Shown here: positions 25,113-32,417 of the stretch, one piece after another
How the letters are laid out: every line of letters starts with the position of its first letter
Numbering within the stretch: the stretch's first letter is position 1
NCBI GenBank assembly: GCA_003214525.1
Contig: QCLN01000012.1
Location: 1-38,919, forward strand
DNA length: 38,919 nt
Direction: 5' to 3'
DNA from: Pelagibacteraceae bacterium AG-414-M23
GTDB taxonomy: Bacteria; Pseudomonadota; Alphaproteobacteria; Pelagibacterales; Pelagibacteraceae
Made by a program: the position numbers and the translations under genes
The notes under the pieces: model-generated
Database searches by the model: none
What the model saw: only the letters and a program-made list of their open reading frames with translations
What the model was told of the DNA's origin: nothing

Positions 25113-25317
25113 CTATGTACCCCAATATTGCAATTGTAAAACAAAACATTCCTAATAATACTCTGTTTTGAAATCTTTCTCTTTTTTGTTCATTGAATAC
25201 TCTTTTCCTTAGAACATCTATATTAACTTTTTTTGGTGTCTGAGCTTTCTTGCTAGCACTCTCTTGAGGGTTACCATTGTTAGCTACAGATGTTCTATTT
25301 AATATCTCAGTACTCAT
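25105..25317 (-). CDS. small single-pass membrane protein of unknown function
   Basis: A 70-residue protein I cannot name. The N-terminal 30 residues are polar and Ser/Asn/Gln-rich. The middle is a charged helix (VNIDVLRKRVFNEQKRERF, residues 31-49), and the C-terminus is a single membrane helix (VLLGMFCFTIAILGYIVV, 53-70). This tail-anchored layout puts most of the protein in the cytoplasm. Base composition is less extreme than in the neighbouring polysaccharide genes, which suggests a conserved core gene. It is divergent from the tandem winged-helix regulator across a 100-bp spacer holding clear repeats, so the two may share control. Confidence 0.7.
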   Translation of the reverse strand: MSTEILNRTSVANNGNPQESASKKAQTPKKVNIDVLRKRVFNEQKRERFQNRVLLGMFCFTIAILGYIVV

Positions 25318-25355
25318 ATTTTTATAAAATAAATTAAATCACCAATTAGGCACCT

Positions 25356-25370
25356 TGTATAAGCTATACA
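25356..25370. promoter_or_regulatory. perfect palindrome, candidate operator
   Basis: TGTATA-AGC-TATACA is a perfect 6-3-6 inverted repeat in the divergent spacer between the 70-residue membrane protein gene and the regulator gene. The size suits a dimeric helix-turn-helix protein. No binding protein is proven. Confidence 0.45.
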
Positions 25371-25374
25371 TGAC

Positions 25375-25415
25375 CAAAATGGGTTGACAAAATAAATCAT
25401 TGTAACAAAATGGGT
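25375..25415 (+). repeat. direct repeat CAAAATGGGT x2 around the regulator promoter
   Basis: Two exact 10-bp copies, CAAAATGGGT, lie at 25375-25384 and 25406-25415, 31 bp apart (about three helical turns) on the same face. One abuts the -35 box and the other covers the presumed -10 and start point, ending two bases before the ATG. This is the placement expected for autoregulation. Confidence 0.6.
25384..25411 (+). promoter_or_regulatory. promoter of the tandem-wHTH regulator gene
   Basis: A perfect TTGACA (25384-25389) is followed after 16 bp by CAAAAT (25406-25411), a weak -10 box. The ATG stands 6 bases later, so transcription would start at or next to the initiation codon and give a leaderless mRNA. 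There is no Shine-Dalgarno. Confidence 0.5.
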
Positions 25416-25417
25416 CT

Positions 25418-26389
25418 ATGAATAAAAAAAGCGATATACCAAGCCTTAATCAAGCTTTAAATCATAAAATTTTTCATAACTCTATAACAAAAAATTATTC
25501 TGAATTTTCCAAAGTATACATAACTTTCTTATCTGATTGGTTAACTTCTACCGTTAAAGCTTTTAATGATAGTGACAAGTTTCATGTAATGCTTTGCATT
25601 TTTAAAAGGAATTTAAACTTTTACAATGATAATTTGATTAAATTTAATTATGAAACTTTTAATAAAACTAATCAATTTGATATTCAAAAAATAAATATTG
25701 TAGAAATAGCAAAAACTTTAAATTTACCAAAAGAAACAACGAGAAGAAAACTACTTGAACTCCAAAATATAGGTGTAATTAAAAGATACAAAAAAAATAT
25801 TATAATTGATAAAAATTCAATTAAATTATTTAATATCGATAATATTATAGAACGACTAGGAGATTTATTGTTTAAAATTTATAATGTTTGTTTAAAAGAA
25901 AATTTTCTTGATGTTAAAATATTATCCAAAAAAGAAATTATTATAACATTGAAAGATAACTTTTCATTTTTGTTATTACATTATTTTGAATTTATTATAC
26001 CTTGGATAGTTCGTTGGAGAAGATTTTTTAATAATGATACAGAATTATTTATTATATGGGCCATAATCTTCCTTAATAAAACAGTTAAAATAACAAAAGG
26101 AAAAGAAACTCGTACTGATATTATAAAATGGCGTGCTGAAATTGATGCCACAAACACCGTTGGAATTAACACAATGTCTTTGTCAGAGATAAGCGGAATA
26201 CCAAGGCCTACTGTTTCAAGAAAAATTAAAAAACTATTAGCGAAAAAATTAATTATTATTGATGAATATAAATTGATTCACCCTCTAAATATTTATTATA
26301 AAAAGGAACTAGAGAATATACAATCTATTTCTTTAGATTCGTTCAGTAAATTTTCCATAATGGTTTTTAATCGAATTTTTCTTAATTAG
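25418..26389 (+). CDS. tandem winged-helix transcriptional regulator
   Basis: A 323-residue protein with two separate helix-turn-helix units. The first reads NIVEIAKTLNLPKETTRRKL (about 94-113) followed by a wing-like IGVIKRYKKNIIID. The second reads MSLSEISGIPRPTVSRKIKK (about 252-271) followed by KKLIIIDEYKLIHP. Each resembles the MarR/Crp-like reader of an iterated winged helix, with the ETTRRKLLEL and PTVSRKIKKL recognition helices. The regions between and before them are helical and fit no sensor domain I know. No membrane segment is present. It is preceded by a consensus -35 box and two direct repeats. Its end overlaps the convergent BASS transporter gene by 8 bp. The target genes may be the adjacent divergent and downstream units. 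Confidence 0.72.
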   Translation: MNKKSDIPSLNQALNHKIFHNSITKNYSEFSKVYITFLSDWLTSTVKAFNDSDKFHVMLCIFKRNLNFYNDNLIKFNYETFNKTNQFDIQKINIVEIAKTLNLPKETTRRKLLELQNIGVIKRYKKNIIIDKNSIKLFNIDNIIERLGDLLFKIYNVCLKENFLDVKILSKKEIIITLKDNFSFLLLHYFEFIIPWIVRWRRFFNNDTELFIIWAIIFLNKTVKITKGKETRTDIIKWRAEIDATNTVGINTMSLSEISGIPRPTVSRKIKKLLAKKLIIIDEYKLIHPLNIYYKKELENIQSISLDSFSKFSIMVFNRIFLN

Positions 26390-27230
26390 ATTTTTTGACA
26401 ATAAATAAAAATATAAATGCTGTAATGTACATTACTAAAGCATACGCTGCTGTTGGGATCATATAAACAATGTCGCTAAATATTTGTGTTGCTACAAATA
26501 CAGCTAATGTTCCATTTTGAAGGCCACACTCAAGAGCGATACATTTTTTTTGTTTGATTCCAGTTGCAAAAATTTTTGCAATGTAATAGGCGATGAACAT
26601 CATTGCAACGTTTAGAATTAAAACTACAAGCCCAGCTTGACTTAAATAACTTATTATATTTTCTTTTTCTTCAATCCAAATTGCTACAAAAACAATTAAA
26701 AATAAAACAGCATTTATTTTATTAATAAATGACACCTTTGAAGAAATAAAATTATCCAGAAACTTTCTAATAATCATTCCTAAGATTACGGGAACAGTAA
26801 CAACTAGTGCCATTTTTAACGCAATACCTGTCATTGTAATTTCTTGTGAAATATTAACCACACCTAAAAGTGTTGCTGATTGAAAAACAATTAATGGAAC
26901 AGATACAATGCTAATCAAACTAATTATTGCTGTTAAAGAAATTGAAAGTGCAACATCACCATCTGCAAATTTAGTTAATACATTCGAAGTAACTCCACCA
27001 GGTGCGGCTGCTATAATCATAACTCCTAATGCTAATTCTGTTGGTGTTTTTAAAAAAATAATTAGTACATAAGCAACTATTGGAAGAATTATTAGCTGGC
27101 AAAACAAACCTACTAAAAAATCTTTGGGATTTTTCAATACTCTTACAAAATCATCAACTTTTAAACCAAGCCCTAAACCAAGCATAATTAGAGCAAGTGC
27201 AATTGGTGCTATTTTAGTAACTATTTCCAT
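26382..27230 (-). CDS. BASS-family (bile acid:sodium symporter-like) organic anion transporter
   Basis: A 282-residue membrane protein with about nine to ten helices, the usual size for bacterial BASS proteins. The start LALIMLGLGLGLKVDDF, the LPIVAY segment and the AAPGGVTSNVLTKFADGDVALSIS block (residues about 74-97) form the Na-binding crossover region of this family. A second half contains ALECGLQNGTLAVFVA, the other conserved block. BASS members import pantoate, pyruvate, sulfonated bile acids and other anions with sodium. A C3 sulfonate or sulfolactate ligand would fit the neighbours but is speculation. It is divergent from the phosphotransacylase gene across 70 bp. Confidence 0.88.
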   Translation of the reverse strand: MEIVTKIAPIALALIMLGLGLGLKVDDFVRVLKNPKDFLVGLFCQLIILPIVAYVLIIFLKTPTELALGVMIIAAAPGGVTSNVLTKFADGDVALSISLTAIISLISIVSVPLIVFQSATLLGVVNISQEITMTGIALKMALVVTVPVILGMIIRKFLDNFISSKVSFINKINAVLFLIVFVAIWIEEKENIISYLSQAGLVVLILNVAMMFIAYYIAKIFATGIKQKKCIALECGLQNGTLAVFVATQIFSDIVYMIPTAAYALVMYITAFIFLFIVKKSN

Positions 27231-27263
27231 TGATCTTCTCTACCATATTGTTGTTAAAATTAC

Positions 27264-27292
27264 TTTATAGAAATGTGAAAAAACAATATAAG
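27264..27292 (+). promoter_or_regulatory. promoter of the phosphotransacylase-HpsN-like operon
   Basis: TTTATA (27264-27269), a 17-bp spacer and TATAAG (27287-27292, five of six consensus) precede the ATG by 8 bases. There is no Shine-Dalgarno, so a leaderless or nearly leaderless mRNA is predicted. Confidence 0.5.
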
Positions 27293-27300
27293 AAACTCCA

Positions 27301-28212
27301 ATGTTATCAGATAAAAAAGTAGTTTGCCCAATAAACCTTCTTGAAAAAGCTAGTTCCAAAAAAGGAATCAAGGCTGCAATTGTTAATGCTGGAAAACCTC
27401 TTCCAATGATTTCTGTATTAGATGCAGTAAATGAAAAGCTTATAGAACCTATTTTTATCGGTAATGAAACTGAGATAAAAAAATGTGCAGGTGAGCTAAA
27501 ATGGGATATTTCCAGCTATAAAATTATCCATGAACCAGTTGAAAATAATACTGCAGAAATTGCAGCAAAAATAGCGTCGGAAGATGAAGTAAAAATTATT
27601 GTTAAAGGTCATATTCATACAGATATTTTGATGAAAGAAGTTTTAAAAAGACAACACAAATTAATTAATAAAACACGTCTAAGTCATATTTGGCATATGA
27701 CACTGGAAAAAAATGATAAACCTTTAATTATCACTGATGGCGCTTTAAATGTTATGCCAAATATTAAAACAAAATTACATATATTAAAAAATGCCGTTGA
27801 TTTTGCAAAAAGAATTGGAATAGAAAAACCCAAGATAGCACTTTTATCAGCAACTGAAGAAGTTATTGAAAGTGTACCATCAACTTTGGATGCAAAGGAA
27901 ATTACTGAGCTTGCAAAATCAGAAAATATAGATGCATATGTTTTTGGTCCTTTAGCATTTGACAATGCGATCTCTAAAAAATCAGCAGTAATTAAAGGAA
28001 TAAAAAATGTTGTTGCCGGACAAGCAGATATATTGTTAGTTCCAAATGTTGAAACTGGTAATTCTCTTGTAAAAATGATGATTTATTTTATGGGAGCTTG
28101 TGCCGCAGGTGTTGTTGTGGGTGGTAAAGTACCAGTAGTAATAACAAGTAGATCTGATGATGCTCCGGCAAGACTTGCTTCTATAGCCGCTGCAGTAGTT
28201 GCATTAGATTGA
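27301..28212 (+). CDS. phosphate acetyl/butyryltransferase family enzyme
   Basis: A 303-residue PTA/PTB-family protein that exchanges phosphate and CoA on an acyl group. Marks include IVKGHIHTDILMKEVL (100-115 region), RLSHIWHM, ITDGALNVMP (the TDGAxNxxP block), and the C-terminal VGGKVPVVITSRSDDAPARL. It looks like the short form also found as the C-terminal half of enoyl-CoA hydratase/phosphate acetyltransferase fusions. There is no acetate kinase next to it. In sulfonate catabolism, sulfoacetaldehyde acetyltransferase yields acetyl phosphate, and a Pta is then needed to make acetyl-CoA; that fits this neighbourhood. The next gene, 25 bp on, is the HpsN-like dehydrogenase. The acyl specificity is not known. 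Confidence 0.87.
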   Translation: MLSDKKVVCPINLLEKASSKKGIKAAIVNAGKPLPMISVLDAVNEKLIEPIFIGNETEIKKCAGELKWDISSYKIIHEPVENNTAEIAAKIASEDEVKIIVKGHIHTDILMKEVLKRQHKLINKTRLSHIWHMTLEKNDKPLIITDGALNVMPNIKTKLHILKNAVDFAKRIGIEKPKIALLSATEEVIESVPSTLDAKEITELAKSENIDAYVFGPLAFDNAISKKSAVIKGIKNVVAGQADILLVPNVETGNSLVKMMIYFMGACAAGVVVGGKVPVVITSRSDDAPARLASIAAAVVALD

Positions 28213-28237
28213 TTAATGATTTAAATTTTTAAAAATT

Positions 28238-29524
28238 ATGGCTATAAAATATTTAAAAAAATCTCCAAAAACATCATCTACTGATGACTTTAAAACAAGA
28301 GAAATTGTAGAAAATATTTTAAAAGATATAGAAAAAACAAAAGAAGAAGGTTGTAAAAAGCTTGGTAAAAAATTTGACAATTATGATGGTGAGATAATAG
28401 TTTCTAAAGAAAAAATCGAAGAGATAAAAAAAAATTTAGATCAAAAAACTAAAGATGATATCCAGTTTTCGCACGAAAGAGTTAGAAAATTTGCGGAAGC
28501 ACAATTAAAAAATTATGGTCAAGACTTTGAAGTTGAGCTATCTGATGGTCTTTATGCGGGACAAAAATTAATACCGGTTAATACTGCTGGATGTTATGTT
28601 CCGGCGGGAAGATATGCTCATATTGCATCTGCTGTAATGAGTGTAACCACAGCTAAAGTTGCTGGTGTAAAAAATATACTTGTCTGTAGTTCGCCTAAGG
28701 CAGAAATAGGAGTGCACCCTTCTATTGTTTATACTGCTGACTTATGTGGAGCAAATGTAATTATGAATCTAGGTGGGGTACAAGCTATTGCCGCAATGAC
28801 GAATGGTTTATTTGGAAACGCCCCTGCTGATATTTTAGTTGGACCTGGAAATCAATTTGTTGCAGAAGCAAAAAGAATTTTATTTGGAAAAGTTGGAATA
28901 GATCTTTTTGCTGGACCAACTGAAATTGCAATAATAGCCGATGAATCTGCAGATCCTGAAATCGTTGCTTATGATTTAGTTGGACAAGCTGAACACGGTT
29001 ATAATTCTCCAGCTTGGCTGTTTACAAAAAGTAAAAAATTAGCAAATGATGTAATGAAAAGAGTACCAGAACTAATTGCAGATTTACCTGAACTCCCAAA
29101 ACAAAGTGCTGGTGATGCATGGAGAGATTTTGGTGAAGTAATTCTATGTGATACAGATGAAGAAATGGCAAAAATTAGTGACGAGTATGCACCTGAGCAT
29201 TTAGAGGTCCAAACTAAAAATTTAAAATGGTTTCATGAGAGGCTAAAAAATTATGGTTCTTTATTTATAGGTGAAGAAACTACAGTTGCTTACGGTGATA
29301 AATGTTCAGGCACTAATCATATTTTACCAACTAAAGGTGCTGGGAGATACACTGGTGGTTTATTTGTTGGAAAATTTATTAAAACTTTAAGTTTTCAAAG
29401 AATGACTAAAGAGTCTACAAAAGAAGTTGGTTCAGCCGCTGCAAGAATTTCAAGGTATGAAGGCATGGAAGCTCATGCAAGAACAGGCGATGTAAGGCTT
29501 AGAAAATATGGGTTTTCAAATTAA
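28238..29524 (+). CDS. hpsN: HisD-family dehydrogenase, candidate sulfopropanediol 3-dehydrogenase
   Basis: A 428-residue protein of the histidinol dehydrogenase superfamily, in which one Zn-dependent enzyme oxidises an alcohol to an acid in two NAD steps. All key residues are kept: Zn ligands Q250, H253, D354 and H413, and the catalytic pair E320-H321 (APEHLEVQ), plus H361 in GTNHILPT. The tail AHARTGDVRLRKYG and the paralogous N-terminus are of the HpsN-like branch rather than of HisD in a his operon. HpsN oxidises 2,3-dihydroxypropane-1-sulfonate (DHPS) to sulfolactate. No histidine genes are adjacent. The pairing with a phosphotransacylase and the nearby Ldh2-family gene supports a sulfonate role. 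True histidinol dehydrogenase activity is a remaining alternative. Confidence 0.72.
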   Translation: MAIKYLKKSPKTSSTDDFKTREIVENILKDIEKTKEEGCKKLGKKFDNYDGEIIVSKEKIEEIKKNLDQKTKDDIQFSHERVRKFAEAQLKNYGQDFEVELSDGLYAGQKLIPVNTAGCYVPAGRYAHIASAVMSVTTAKVAGVKNILVCSSPKAEIGVHPSIVYTADLCGANVIMNLGGVQAIAAMTNGLFGNAPADILVGPGNQFVAEAKRILFGKVGIDLFAGPTEIAIIADESADPEIVAYDLVGQAEHGYNSPAWLFTKSKKLANDVMKRVPELIADLPELPKQSAGDAWRDFGEVILCDTDEEMAKISDEYAPEHLEVQTKNLKWFHERLKNYGSLFIGEETTVAYGDKCSGTNHILPTKGAGRYTGGLFVGKFIKTLSFQRMTKESTKEVGSAAARISRYEGMEAHARTGDVRLRKYGFSN

Positions 29525-30128
29525 TTATAATTTCAATTAAAATATACAAAGCCAAAGATCCCATAAAAATAATTATAAAAGTATTTATTGTGTTCCAAGT
29601 TCCAGAATTATTTAAGTATTTTGATAAGAGCTTAGATAAATAGCCTAGTGCAAAAAAAAAGATAAATGAAGAGATAGAAGCACCAAAACCAAATAAATAT
29701 TTATGAGTTATAAAAAAGTTTTTTGAAAAATTTCCAAGAAAAAATACTGTATCAGAGTAAACATGAGGATTAAGATAAGTAAATCCAAGTGTTTTTAAAA
29801 CTATATTTTTAAATAATGATTTATCTTTATCAACTTTAAAGTTAGTATTTTTATATCTAAACTTAAACTTGTTTATTATAAAATAAACTAAAAAAATAAA
29901 TAATAAAATGTTTAAAATAAGTTCAATTGAAGTTGTAAAATAATCTTTAAAGTATTCGAATAAAAAAATTCCTAAAAAAATTAAAATTAAATCTGATAAA
30001 GAACATATTAAGCATACCAAAAATACAAATTGTTTTTTTAAACCTTGCTCAATAACAAAAATATTTTGAGCACCAATTGCTAAAATTAAACTTAATCCTG
30101 TAAAAAAACCAAGACTGAAGAATGTCAT
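29499..30128 (-). CDS. LysE/ArgO-family amino acid exporter
   Basis: A 209-residue protein with about six membrane helices. It begins FFSLGFFTGLSLILAIGAQNIFVIEQGLKK, and the AIGAQNIFVIEQG block is the signature of LysE/ArgO exporters of basic amino acids. The second diagnostic element is the NPHVYSDT segment, matching LNPHVYLDT. A loop of lysine-rich residues (FKVDKDKS) separates the halves. It could discharge excess lysine, arginine or another amino acid. It is last in a leftward row after the thiolase gene (17 bp apart). It overlaps the convergent HpsN-like gene by 26 bp. The first Met lies in the window sequence with no evident Shine-Dalgarno. Confidence 0.9.
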   Translation of the reverse strand: MTFFSLGFFTGLSLILAIGAQNIFVIEQGLKKQFVFLVCLICSLSDLILIFLGIFLFEYFKDYFTTSIELILNILLFIFLVYFIINKFKFRYKNTNFKVDKDKSLFKNIVLKTLGFTYLNPHVYSDTVFFLGNFSKNFFITHKYLFGFGASISSFIFFFALGYLSKLLSKYLNNSGTWNTINTFIIIFMGSLALYILIEIIINLKTHIF

Positions 30129-30145
30129 TTAAAAATTAAAATTTA

Positions 30146-31333
30146 TTAATAAATTCCCTCAACACACATTGCGATTCCCATTCCGCCACCGATACACAAA
30201 GTTGCAAGCCCTTTATTAGATTTTCTTTTTCTCATTTCATGTAGTAAGGTTACTAACACTCTTGAGCCAGATGCTCCTATGGGATGTCCTAGTGCAATAG
30301 CACCGCCATTAACGTTTACTATATCAGAATTAAAACCAAGTTCTTTATTTACAGAAATAGCTTGAGCAGCAAAAGCTTCATTGGCCTCCACTAAATCTAA
30401 CTGATCTTCTGTCCATCCTGCCTTTTTTAATGCTAATTTTGTAGCTGGAATAGGTCCTGTTCCCATTACAGATGGATCTACACCACATTGTGCCCAAGAA
30501 ACAATTTTAGCCAGCGGCTTTAAATCTTTTTCTTTTGCAATTTTTGCCGTCATCATGGTAAGAGCTGCTGCTCCATCGTTTAATCCAGAAGCGTTGCCCG
30601 CAGTTACAGTTCCATCTTTTTTAAATACTGTTTTAAGTGTAGCTAATTTTTCCACGGTCGTTCCAATTTTTGGATATTCATCAGTATCAAATATTTTTTT
30701 ATCTTTTATTTTTATTGGAACAATTTCATCTTTAAACTTGTTTGTTTTAATTGCATCTGCTGCTTTACTCTGAGATTTTACTGCAAATTCATCTTGTTGC
30801 TCTCTTGTAATTTGATATTTTTCAGCAACATTTTCAGCTGTTGCTCCCATATGATATTGATTATAAACATCCCACAGCCCATCAATAATCATAGTGTCTT
30901 GCATTTTTTCATTATCCAACTTTTCACCTTTTCTTAAATTTTGGTAATGTGGAGAATTAGACATGCTCTCTTGTCCACCAGCAATTACTACTTTTGCATC
31001 ATTTAATTTTAATGAATTAAATCCTAACGCTACAGCGGCTAGACCTGATCCGCAAACTTGATTAATTGTTGTTGCAGTTTTTGATACATCAACTCCCGCA
31101 TGTATGGCTGCTTGTCTTGCAGGATTTTGTCCTGAGCCAGTTTGCAGTACTTGGCCCATATAAACCATATCAATTTCATCACTTTTAAGTTTAGAGTCTT
31201 GAATACATTTTTTTATTACTTCTGTTCCAAGTTGAGTTGCTGAGTGATCTGTTAAACTGCCAAGTAGTGACCCTATCGGTGTTCTAAAAGCTGAAGTAAT
31301 TACTATATCTTTGTCATCCATTTTGTAACTCAT
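30146..31333 (-). CDS. acetyl-CoA acetyltransferase (thiolase II)
   Basis: A thiolase of about 395 residues from the ATG at 31333. An ATG at 31378 would add 15 residues not seen in the family and lengthen the overlap with the upstream gene; the ATG at 31321 is also possible. Catalytic residues are C94 in NQVCGSG, H350 in [14 protein letters not shown] and C380 in TLCIGGGMG, and NEAFAAQA is intact. Opening [12 protein letters not shown] is typical of AtoB/PhaA-type enzymes that condense or cleave acetoacetyl-CoA. It follows the ferric transporter ATPase gene with a spacing of about 22 bases. Membership in that operon looks incidental. No phaB or HMG-CoA gene is adjacent. Confidence 0.93.
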   Translation of the reverse strand: MSYKMDDKDIVITSAFRTPIGSLLGSLTDHSATQLGTEVIKKCIQDSKLKSDEIDMVYMGQVLQTGSGQNPARQAAIHAGVDVSKTATTINQVCGSGLAAVALGFNSLKLNDAKVVIAGGQESMSNSPHYQNLRKGEKLDNEKMQDTMIIDGLWDVYNQYHMGATAENVAEKYQITREQQDEFAVKSQSKAADAIKTNKFKDEIVPIKIKDKKIFDTDEYPKIGTTVEKLATLKTVFKKDGTVTAGNASGLNDGAAALTMMTAKIAKEKDLKPLAKIVSWAQCGVDPSVMGTGPIPATKLALKKAGWTEDQLDLVEANEAFAAQAISVNKELGFNSDIVNVNGGAIALGHPIGASGSRVLVTLLHEMRKRKSNKGLATLCIGGGMGIAMCVEGIY

Positions 31334-31355
31334 GTCGGGTTGTTTATCACTCAAA

Positions 31356-32417
31356 CTAAAAACACACAATATGTTCAATGTTTATTGGTCTTTTTATACC
31401 AAATTTTTCATCTACTTCATGCTGATGAATATGGTGAGAATGAACAAATACTGGAATTAATAAATTGTTATTAGTTTTAAGAGTATAAATAAAATTAGTT
31501 CCTCTAAATTTTCTATCTACTACCTCCAATTTCAAATTACTTCTATCGTCATGCTCTAGATCTTCTGGTTGCAACAACAATTGCACATTAGAACCTTTTG
31601 GATAATGTTTAATAAAATTACCTTTAATTGTTCCAAGATCTTGATTTTCTAAACTATTTTCACCAGTTACTTTGGCTGGAATTAAAATTCCTCTATTTAA
31701 AAAATTTACAACCTCTATTGAATTTGGAAAATGGTAAACATTATATGGATCGTCGTATTGTTTAAGTTGACCATTTAAAATAATTCCACACTTACTTCCA
31801 AGATAAAATGCTTCGTAAGAGTCATGAGTTACAATTATTGTGGTTATTTTTGAATTTTTTAATAGTTGTTTTAATTCTACTTGTATTTCCTCTTTAAAAC
31901 TTTGATCAACATTTGATAATGGCTCATCTAATAGCAAAAGATCAGGTTGTGTAACTAATGATCTAGCAAGAGCTGCTCTTTGTGCTTCACCCGCACTTAT
32001 TTGGTGAGGATATTTGCTTAATATTTTTTCTATATTTAACAATTTGATTATTTTTTTAGGGTTTATTTTCTTTTTCCCATTAAACCTTTTTGATTCAGTG
32101 CCTAAATATATATTTTTTTCAACAGTATAATGAGGAAATAAACTATTTTCCTGAAATGATAGAGATATATTTCGATTTTCAGGTTCAATGTGATCTTTTG
32201 CAGAAGATAAAATGTTATCTTTGAGTTTTATTGATCCAGATTTAATTTTTTCTAGTCCTGCAATAGTTCTAAGGATTGTAGTTTTGCCAACGCCAGATGG
32301 TCCCAGAAGACAAATTATATCTCCTTTATTTTTAATATTAAAAGAAACGTTTTTTATTTTTGTGTTTCCTCCAGCTTTAAAACTAACATTTTTAATTTCT
32401 AAAAAATTTTTACTCAT
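31356..32417 (-). CDS. fbpC: ferric iron ABC transporter, ATP-binding protein
   Basis: A 353-residue ABC ATPase with a C-terminal TOBE-like extension (about 245-353), like FbpC/PotA-type subunits. Walker A is GPSGVGKTT (39-47), the Q-loop is LSFQENSLFPHY, and Walker B is LLLLDEP (160-166) with the switch His in VTHDSYEA. The signature reads ISAGEAQR (140-147) where LSGGQ or LSGGE is usual, a mild deviation at two positions. It begins with ATG inside the end of fbpB (ATGAGTAA, 8-bp overlap), so the subunits are translationally coupled. It powers uptake of Fe(III) delivered by FbpA. Confidence 0.9.
   Translation of the reverse strand: MSKNFLEIKNVSFKAGGNTKIKNVSFNIKNKGDIICLLGPSGVGKTTILRTIAGLEKIKSGSIKLKDNILSSAKDHIEPENRNISLSFQENSLFPHYTVEKNIYLGTESKRFNGKKKINPKKIIKLLNIEKILSKYPHQISAGEAQRAALARSLVTQPDLLLLDEPLSNVDQSFKEEIQVELKQLLKNSKITTIIVTHDSYEAFYLGSKCGIILNGQLKQYDDPYNVYHFPNSIEVVNFLNRGILIPAKVTGENSLENQDLGTIKGNFIKHYPKGSNVQLLLQPEDLEHDDRSNLKLEVVDRKFRGTNFIYTLKTNNNLLIPVFVHSHHIHQHEVDEKFGIKRPINIEHIVCF

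Noticed and set aside
28238-29524. Reading the HisD-family gene as the histidine-biosynthesis hisD
   Set aside because: Not excluded by catalytic residues, but its neighbours are a phosphotransacylase and an exporter rather than his genes, and its tail resembles the HpsN-like branch; kept as an alternative in the entry.
31334-31378. Start of the thiolase at 31378
   Set aside because: The extra 15 residues are not seen in the family and would extend into the ABC ATPase end; ATG 31333 or 31321 gives a normal thiolase N-terminus.
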